This document shows positions 58,753 through 64,000 of a stretch of DNA of 64,000 bases, in pieces (positions within the stretch are counted from its first letter, which is position 1; each line of letters opens with the position of its first letter). The stretch spans positions 682,001 through 746,000 of the forward strand of contig NZ_CP009291.1 in assembly GCF_000767465.1 (NCBI RefSeq), written 5' to 3'. A program made the translations under genes and the position numbers. Source of the stretch: Novosphingobium pentaromativorans US6-1 (GTDB lineage Bacteria; Pseudomonadota; Alphaproteobacteria; Sphingomonadales; Sphingomonadaceae). The notes under the pieces are model-generated. The model was not told the DNA's origin, searched no databases, and saw nothing but the letters and a program-made list of their open reading frames with translations.

Positions 58753-60270
58753 ATGCCTGAAAACGTGAAACTTCGTCGCCTGAGCCTGATCGTCGGCCTT
58801 GCTGCCTTGAGCGCATCGCTGGCCGGCTGCACCGTAGGTCCGGACTTCGTCAGTGCCACTCCGGATGCCCCGCAGGACTGGGCAAGCTGGCGCAGCGGAG
58901 ACCCTTCCCTGGTGGCAGCCGCAAATACCGACGCCGTCATGCCGGCCAACTGGTGGACTTCGTTCAAGGACCCGGTCCTCGACACCCTTGTCGATGAAGC
59001 CCTCGCAGCCAGTCCGGACCTCGAGACGGCAGCCCTGCATTTCGCGCAGGCGCGTGTGCAGCGCTTGGGCACGGCTTCGGCCGCTGTGCCGCAAGTGGGC
59101 GCCAGCGCGGACATCAGTCGCCAGCGACAGAGCGAATACGGTGCTGGCACCCGCCTTTTCAATGCCATCGGGCCGAACCGGGATGCCCTGGCGAAGCTGC
59201 TGTCACAACCATTCACGCTCTTTCGCGGTGGCTTCGATGCGTCCTGGGAGCTGGATTTATGGGGCAAGGTGCGGCGTTCGATCGAGGCGGCGGATGCCTC
59301 GGTCGCGCAGCAGGGAGCCTTGCTGGACCAAGCGCGCCTGAGCGTGGTGAGCGAAGTCGCTTCGACTTATTTCGACTTGCGCACCTCCCAGCGCGATATC
59401 GCCCTGCTGCGCGAGGACATCGCCTTGCTGCGCGACCGAATCTCGCTGGTACGGGCGCGCGTCGAAGGGGGTGTCGACGCTCACGGGGACCTCGACCGCG
59501 AGGACGCGGCATTGCAGGGCATGGAAGCCCGCTTGCCCGCACTGCTTGCGCAGGAGGCCGCACAGGCCAACGCAATCGCGCTGCTGCTGGGCAAGATGCC
59601 GGGCAGCCTCAAGGAATCGCTGGCGTCTGGCGAGGGGCATACCTTTCAACTACCGCCGGATCTCTCGCTGGGCCTGCCTTCGGAAGTCGCCCTGCGTCGT
59701 CCCGATGTCCGGGCGGCCCAGGCCGGGCTGCATGCGGCGACCGCGCGGATCGGCGTGGCCGTGGCGGACCTCTATCCCAGCATCCGGCTCGGCGGCGGTT
59801 TCGGATTGGAGTCCTATCGCAGCGCGAACCTGTTCGACTGGGCAAGCCGCAACTGGTCCTTCGGTCCCAGCCTCGATCTGCCGCTGTTCGATGGCGGGCA
59901 GCGGCGCAGTGTCGTCAAGCTGCGTAAGCTGGAGCAGCGCGAGGCGGCAGTCTCGTTCCAGCGCACGGTCCTGAAATCCTGGCAGGAGATCGATGACGCC
60001 CTCAACCGTTCGGCCGCGGCGCATCAGCAGCACGATAGCCTGCTCCGGAAGCTGGAGCGGATGCAGTCGACTTTCGACATTGCGCAGGCGAGCTATGACA
60101 GCGGTGCAATCAACTATCTTGGGCTTATCGACGCGAAACGATCGCTCATTCAGGCACGCAAGGAACTGTCCGATAACGAGGGGCTGCTGCTCGCCAGCTA
60201 CGTCGCCGTCAACAAGGCCATCGGCAATACTCCGGAGATTCCCGTAGCAAGCGCCGTTGCTCATCGCTGA
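58753..60270 (+). CDS. Outer membrane factor lipoprotein (NodT family) of the ABC efflux operon
   Basis: 505 residues from ATG 58753, 15 bases after the permease stop. Lipobox LAGC (SASLAGCTVGPDF). Family motifs: NWWTSFKDPVLDTLVDEALA, ASWELDLWGKVRRSIEAADA, VALRRPDVRAAQAGLHAATA and GVAVADLYPSIRLGGGFG. It gives the ABC exporter an outer membrane channel, which E. coli YbhGFSR lacks in its own operon. The following about 140 bases hold no gene. Confidence 0.93.
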   Translation: MPENVKLRRLSLIVGLAALSASLAGCTVGPDFVSATPDAPQDWASWRSGDPSLVAAANTDAVMPANWWTSFKDPVLDTLVDEALAASPDLETAALHFAQARVQRLGTASAAVPQVGASADISRQRQSEYGAGTRLFNAIGPNRDALAKLLSQPFTLFRGGFDASWELDLWGKVRRSIEAADASVAQQGALLDQARLSVVSEVASTYFDLRTSQRDIALLREDIALLRDRISLVRARVEGGVDAHGDLDREDAALQGMEARLPALLAQEAAQANAIALLLGKMPGSLKESLASGEGHTFQLPPDLSLGLPSEVALRRPDVRAAQAGLHAATARIGVAVADLYPSIRLGGGFGLESYRSANLFDWASRNWSFGPSLDLPLFDGGQRRSVVKLRKLEQREAAVSFQRTVLKSWQEIDDALNRSAAAHQQHDSLLRKLERMQSTFDIAQASYDSGAINYLGLIDAKRSLIQARKELSDNEGLLLASYVAVNKAIGNTPEIPVASAVAHR

Positions 60271-60413
60271 TCGAGGCTTCGCGCCAACACTTATCAACAT
60301 CATTCCTTGCATCGCATTGCAGGAACTGCGGGACGGACGCTGTGCGCGCGGTGCGATAAGGCGTACTGAATAGTGCTTGCAACGCGGAATCACTTGTGAT
60401 TCTATCGCTTCCC

Positions 60414-60725
60414 ATGAGGACCATGCGCCCCGAACCCAACATTGCGAAAGAGCGACTCGTGCAGGGCCTGTCCCTGGCGGTGCTTTTGCTCATGGGCGCA
60501 TTTGTTATCGCCGGGCCGAGCGGACTGATCGCATGGGGCGAAAATCAGCGCCTGCTCGAACAGCGCCGCGCCGACCTTGCACAGCTCAAGGTTGAACGGG
60601 CGCGGATCCAGAACCGCGTTGACCTGCTCGATCCCAGGAATGTCGATCCGGATCTTGCCGGCGAATTGCTGCGGGGCAATCTGAACGTCGCGCGCTCTGA
60701 CGAAATGGTGATGCTGATCCCCTGA
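60414..60725 (+). CDS. ftsB: FtsB/DivIC-family septum formation initiator
   Basis: 103 residues from ATG 60414; ATG at 60423 with GAGG close by is an alternative. One membrane helix (LSLAVLLLMGAFVIAGPSGL) is followed by a coiled coil (ENQRLLEQRRADLAQLKVER, RIQNRVDLLDPRNVDPDLA). This is the single-pass divisome protein layout of FtsB. A TTGCAA at 60377-60382 could be the -35 box of a promoter starting close to the ATG. It stands just before pdhA, as I expect in sphingomonads. Confidence 0.85.
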   Translation: MRTMRPEPNIAKERLVQGLSLAVLLLMGAFVIAGPSGLIAWGENQRLLEQRRADLAQLKVERARIQNRVDLLDPRNVDPDLAGELLRGNLNVARSDEMVMLIP

Positions 60726-60730
60726 TCCGG

Positions 60731-60743
60731 TGACCTCAGGTCA
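60731..60743. promoter_or_regulatory. Palindrome upstream of pdhA
   Basis: TGACCTCAGGTCA is a perfect 13-base palindrome, extended by CGGT and ACCG on the outside with one unpaired base. It starts six bases after the ftsB-like stop and lies about 120 bases before pdhA. There is no T-run. It could be an operator of the pdh genes or a weak terminator. Confidence 0.45.
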
Positions 60744-60861
60744 ACCGAGCTGGCGATAATTTTTGTTCCGGAATTCGTATTTTCCCTCTCGGGCGCTTTC
60801 GCTTTGTCCACCTCTTTCCTATACCGCCCGCAACTGATCACATCGACGATGGGGAGCCTCA

Positions 60862-61947
60862 TTGCCCAAAGCCAAAACTGACGCCCAGCCCGGCGCAAAT
60901 TCGACCGGGTCGCCGGCAGAGGATCAGGACTTCGTCCTGCGCAGCCTCCAGGAGGCCCATGCGGCCGACCGCCGTTACAAGGCAAGCAAGGAAGAGCTTC
61001 TCAAGCTCTACGAGCAGATGCTGCTCATCCGCCGTTTCGAGGAGAAGGCCGGCCAGCTTTACGGCCTCGGCCTGATCGGCGGTTTCTGCCACCTCTACAT
61101 CGGCCAGGAAGCTGTCGCTGTCGGCCTGCAGTCCGCGCTCGACGGCAACAAGGACTCGGTGATCACCGGCTATCGCGACCATGGCCACATGCTGGCCTAC
61201 GGCATCGATCCGAAGGTCATCATGGCCGAACTGACCGGACGCCATTCGGGTATCTCGAAGGGCAAGGGCGGCTCGATGCACATGTTCAGTGTCGAGCATC
61301 GCTTCTACGGCGGCCACGGCATTGTCGGTGCACAGGTCTCGCTCGGTACCGGTCTCGCTTTCGCGCACAAGTACCGTGAAGACGGCGGCGTCGCGATGGC
61401 CTACTTCGGTGACGGCGCGGCGAACCAGGGCCAGGTCTACGAGAGCTTCAACATGGCGGCCCTGTGGAACCTCCCGATCATCTTCGTGATCGAGAACAAC
61501 CAGTACGCGATGGGCACGGCCGTCGCCCGTTCGTCGGCAGAGACGCACTTCTACCGTCGCGGCACTGCATTCCGCATCCCCGGCATGCAGGTCGACGGCA
61601 TGGACGTGCTCGAGGTCCGCAAGGCCGCCGAAGTCGCGCTCGAGCATGTGCGCGGTGGCAACGGCCCCGTGCTGATGGAACTCAACACCTACCGCTATCG
61701 CGGCCACTCGATGTCCGACCCGGCGAAGTATCGCAGCCGCGAGGAAGTCCAGGGCGTGCGCGACAAGCGTGACCCGATCGAGCATGCCAAGGCCGAGCTC
61801 ATGGAAATGGGCCTGGACGAGGCCGAACTGAAGGCGATCGACAAGCGCGTTCGCGCCCAGGTCGCCGAATCCGCCGACTTTGCAGAGAATTCACCCGAGC
61901 CCGATATGTCCGAACTCTATACCGACGTCCTGGTGGAGCGTTACTGA
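60862..61947 (+). CDS. pdhA: Pyruvate dehydrogenase E1 component, alpha subunit
   Basis: 361 residues from a TTG at 60862 with GGGGAG six bases upstream; the first internal ATG would remove conserved sequence. Family motifs: [40 protein letters not shown], and the thiamine diphosphate site [19 protein letters not shown] with [16 protein letters not shown]. The phosphorylation-loop-like [18 protein letters not shown] is kept. With PdhB it decarboxylates pyruvate and acetylates the lipoyl group. It overlaps pdhB (TGATG). Confidence 0.96.
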   Translation: MPKAKTDAQPGANSTGSPAEDQDFVLRSLQEAHAADRRYKASKEELLKLYEQMLLIRRFEEKAGQLYGLGLIGGFCHLYIGQEAVAVGLQSALDGNKDSVITGYRDHGHMLAYGIDPKVIMAELTGRHSGISKGKGGSMHMFSVEHRFYGGHGIVGAQVSLGTGLAFAHKYREDGGVAMAYFGDGAANQGQVYESFNMAALWNLPIIFVIENNQYAMGTAVARSSAETHFYRRGTAFRIPGMQVDGMDVLEVRKAAEVALEHVRGGNGPVLMELNTYRYRGHSMSDPAKYRSREEVQGVRDKRDPIEHAKAELMEMGLDEAELKAIDKRVRAQVAESADFAENSPEPDMSELYTDVLVERY

Positions 61948-63305
61948 TGGCGATCGAACTGAAGATGCCCGCGCTCTCGCCGACGATGGAAGAGGGCAAG
62001 CTTGCCAAGTGGCTGGTCAAGGAGGGTGACGAAGTCTCCTCCGGCGATATCCTCGCCGAGATCGAGACCGACAAGGCGACGATGGAATTCGAAGCCGTCG
62101 ATGAAGGCACGATAGGCAAGATTGTCATTGCCGAAGGTACCGAGAACGTGAAGGTCGGCACCGTGATCGCCGTCCTTGCCGGTGAAGGCGAAGATGCGTC
62201 GGCCGTGGCCGAAAGCGTTTCGCAAGCTCCTGCCCCGGCGCCCGCTTCCTCCGAGCCTGCCAAGGCAGAAGAAGCCCCGGCCTCTGCGCGCAAGGATCCG
62301 GAAGTGCCGCATGGCACCAACATGAAGACCTCGACCGTTCGCGAAGCCCTGCGCGACGCGATGGCCGAGGAAATGCGCCGCGACGAACGCGTCTTCGTGA
62401 TGGGCGAGGAAGTCGCCGAGTACCAGGGCGCCTACAAGGTGACCCAAGGGCTGCTCGAGGAATTCGGACCCAAGCGTGTCATCGACACCCCGATCACCGA
62501 ATACGGCTTTGCCGGCATCGGCACCGGTGCGGCGATGGGCGGCCTGCGTCCGATCGTCGAGTTCATGACCTTCAACTTCGCCATGCAGGCGATTGACCAC
62601 ATCATCAACTCGGCTGCCAAGACGAACTACATGTCCGGTGGCCAGATGCGCTGCCCGGTCGTGTTCCGCGGCCCCAACGGCGCGGCTTCGCGCGTGGGCG
62701 CGCAGCACTCGCAGAACTACGGCCCGTGGTATGCCAACGTGCCCGGCCTCGTGGTCATCGCGCCGTACGACGCGTCGGACGCCAAGGGCCTGCTCAAGGC
62801 GGCGATCCGCAGCGAAGACCCGGTGGTCTTCCTTGAAAACGAACTGATCTACGGCCGTTCCTTCGAGCTGCCGGAACTTGACGACCATGTCCTGCCGATC
62901 GGCAAGGCGCGCATCATGCGCGAGGGCAAGGACGTCACCATCGTTTCGTACTCCATCGGCGTCGGCCTGGCGCTGGAAGCCGCCGAACAGCTGGCCGGCG
63001 AAGGCATCGATGCCGAAGTCATCGACCTGCGCACCCTGCGTCCGCTCGACAAGCAGACAATCCTGGAAAGCCTCGCCAAGACGAACCGCCTTGTCGTTGC
63101 CGAGGAAGGCTTCCCGGTCTGCTCGATCGCTTCGGAAGTCATTGCGATCTGCATGGAAGAAGGCTTCGACGATCTCGACGCCCCCGTCCTGCGCGTGTGC
63201 AACGAGGACGTTCCGCTGCCTTATGCGGCCAACCTTGAAAAGGCCGCGCTGATCGACACGCCCCGCATCGTCGAGGCAGTCAAGAAGGTCTGCTACCAGG
63301 GCTGA
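61947..63305 (+). CDS. pdhB: Pyruvate dehydrogenase E1 component, beta subunit with lipoyl domain
   Basis: 452 residues. Residues 1-80 are a lipoyl domain ([20 protein letters not shown]) with the lipoylated Lys43 in [12 protein letters not shown]. After an Ala/Pro linker (about 95-120) the E1 beta fold follows: [61 protein letters not shown] lipoyl domain on E1 beta is common in alphaproteobacteria. E2 and E3 genes are not in this window. A strong terminator follows. Confidence 0.96.
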   Translation: MAIELKMPALSPTMEEGKLAKWLVKEGDEVSSGDILAEIETDKATMEFEAVDEGTIGKIVIAEGTENVKVGTVIAVLAGEGEDASAVAESVSQAPAPAPASSEPAKAEEAPASARKDPEVPHGTNMKTSTVREALRDAMAEEMRRDERVFVMGEEVAEYQGAYKVTQGLLEEFGPKRVIDTPITEYGFAGIGTGAAMGGLRPIVEFMTFNFAMQAIDHIINSAAKTNYMSGGQMRCPVVFRGPNGAASRVGAQHSQNYGPWYANVPGLVVIAPYDASDAKGLLKAAIRSEDPVVFLENELIYGRSFELPELDDHVLPIGKARIMREGKDVTIVSYSIGVGLALEAAEQLAGEGIDAEVIDLRTLRPLDKQTILESLAKTNRLVVAEEGFPVCSIASEVIAICMEEGFDDLDAPVLRVCNEDVPLPYAANLEKAALIDTPRIVEAVKKVCYQG

Positions 63306-63335
63306 GCCCACAGACTTTCAGGCCAGGAATGACAA

Positions 63336-63367
63336 GGGCCGCCGGTATCATCCCGGCGGCCCTTTTT
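63336..63367 (+). terminator. Intrinsic terminator after pdhB
   Basis: GGGCCGCCGG (63336-63345) and CCGGCGGCCC (63353-63362) pair perfectly with a 7-base loop and are followed by TTTTT. It lies 30 bases after the pdhB stop and would end the pdhA-pdhB transcript. Confidence 0.93.
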
Positions 63368-63418
63368 CATGGCGTGGACGCTGCATCGATGCAGCACGCT
63401 GTCAGAAGGGAAGGGTGG

Positions 63419-63868
63419 TCAGCTGTCCTTGAGCAGGAAGACGGGCCGCTTGTACTTGATCTGCAGCAGGTTGCCCGGGACGAAGGCCAGGTAGTCCGGC
63501 GCATCGTAAGTGACACTGATCTGCATCTCGAGGGCATCGGCGATCCGGCTCGTCTGCGACGTGACGGTAATGCCCAGTCGGTCGGTATTGAGATTGTACC
63601 GTGAACCGGCCCCGCGCGAGCGCATCCAGGTTGAAATCAGGTCGGCCTGGCTCGCATGGCCTCGTTGATACTCGACCACAGCAAATCGCGCGCCATCCGA
63701 GGCGAGGTTGCGGATTGCGTTCCAGTTCTGGATCTGCATCCCGATCTGGAGGACGCCGATCAGCAGCGTGAAAAAGAGCGGCGCGAGCAGGGCGAACTCG
63801 ACGAGAACCCCGCCGCGTTCGTCCCGGTGGAAGCGCGCAAGGCGCCGCTGCGAGAAGAAGCCTCCCAT
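63419..63868 (-). CDS. TadE-family protein
   Basis: 149 residues from ATG 63868, which overlaps the upstream stop (TGATG). The N-terminus DERGGVLVEFALLAPLFFTL is the TadE motif, with Glu at position 5 after the Gly, followed by LIGVLQIGMQIQNWNAIRNL. The rest is an extracytoplasmic domain. It is separate from the main tad locus at 21-32 kb and lies on the opposite strand. The partner gene upstream is cut by the window edge. Confidence 0.88.
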   Translation of the reverse strand: MGGFFSQRRLARFHRDERGGVLVEFALLAPLFFTLLIGVLQIGMQIQNWNAIRNLASDGARFAVVEYQRGHASQADLISTWMRSRGAGSRYNLNTDRLGITVTSQTSRIADALEMQISVTYDAPDYLAFVPGNLLQIKYKRPVFLLKDS

Positions 63869-64000
63869 CACTGCACCTGGATCGTGCGCTCGACACGATA
63901 GTTCAGGGCCTTGCCCACGCCGAAGCGGGTCCAGATCGGCGTGTAGGTATCGGTCACGTCGAGCAGGACATATTGATAGATCGGCTGATCGGTGTCGCAG
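63868..64000 (-). CDS. 3' end of a gene upstream of tadE (probably TadE/TadG-like)
   Basis: Only the last 43 codons are visible, ending TRFGVGKALNYRVERTIQVQ before a TGA that overlaps the next start. The ending (a short beta-strand-like tail, DVTDTYTPIWTRFG) looks like the C-terminus of a second TadE-like protein, by analogy with the paired TadE genes at 25511-26613. The 5' part lies outside the window. Confidence 0.6.
   Translation of the reverse strand, partial: CDTDQPIYQYVLLDVTDTYTPIWTRFGVGKALNYRVERTIQVQ

Noticed and set aside
61941..63311. A 456-codon minus-strand frame opposite pdhB
   Set aside because: pdhB is unambiguous; the antisense frame mirrors its codon pattern.

Overview
The window is GC-rich, densely coded DNA from an alphaproteobacterium, most likely a sphingomonad (Novosphingobium/Sphingobium type). 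The lineage call is an inference from gene content: a tad (Flp pilus) locus of alphaproteobacterial cpa type, a pyruvate dehydrogenase E1 beta subunit with an N-terminal lipoyl domain, a DUF1636 gene in a B12 riboswitch-controlled cob operon, and long chains of genes joined by ATGA, GTGA or TGATG overlaps. No tRNA, rRNA, insertion sequence, prophage or CRISPR array was seen.

Layout. 1-819 is the start of a divergent gene for a Pro/Thr/Ala-rich exported protein that runs off the left edge. 1298-18639 is a type I secretion and adhesin operon: a giant VCBS/T1SS-143-type surface protein of about 3530 residues with eight near-identical 720-bp repeats, then an OmpA-like protein, a TolC-like outer membrane protein, a type I ABC exporter with a C39-like domain, a SleB-type cell wall hydrolase and an HlyD adaptor. 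Convergent to it (18662-19654) is a transglutaminase-like cysteine protease of the LapG family. The adhesin has a Pro-Ala-Ala-Gly motif at residues 107-110, just after an N-terminal domain, so the locus looks like a LapA/LapG retain-and-release adhesin system. An orphan membrane protein follows.

21053-32539 is a complete tad locus in the order flp, cpaB, cpaC, small lipoprotein, tadG-like, two tadE-like, cpaE, cpaF, tadB, tadC, tadD-like, cpaA. Then come, on the minus strand, an M23 peptidase and a gamma-glutamyltransferase.

35388-43375 is a cobalamin assembly and salvage cluster. cobO on the minus strand and DUF1636-cobT-phosphatase-cobS-cobD-cbiB-cobQ-cobU on the plus strand diverge from a region carrying two cobalamin riboswitches, one per direction. 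A 15-codon mini-ORF with a strong Shine-Dalgarno is coupled to the DUF1636 gene. No corrin-ring synthesis genes are present.

43462-48500 is a MarR-controlled aromatic-acid-type efflux operon (FUSC protein, DUF1656, HlyD, outer membrane factor), with a predicted leaderless promoter inside overlapping palindromes. 48682-52823 holds a DEAD-box RNA helicase convergent to an ABC-F/Gre-like pair. 52881-60270 is a TetR regulator divergent from a YbhGFSR-like ABC efflux operon with its own outer membrane factor. 60414-63305 carries an FtsB-like division protein and pdhA-pdhB, ending in a strong intrinsic terminator. At the right edge two further TadE-like genes lie on the minus strand.

The most interesting features are the LapA/LapG-like adhesin operon with an embedded peptidoglycan hydrolase, the nearly homogenised 720-bp repeats, the divergent riboswitch pair with its coupled mini-ORF, and the hairpin after the pilin gene. 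All functional calls rest on reading motifs by eye; no database search was run.
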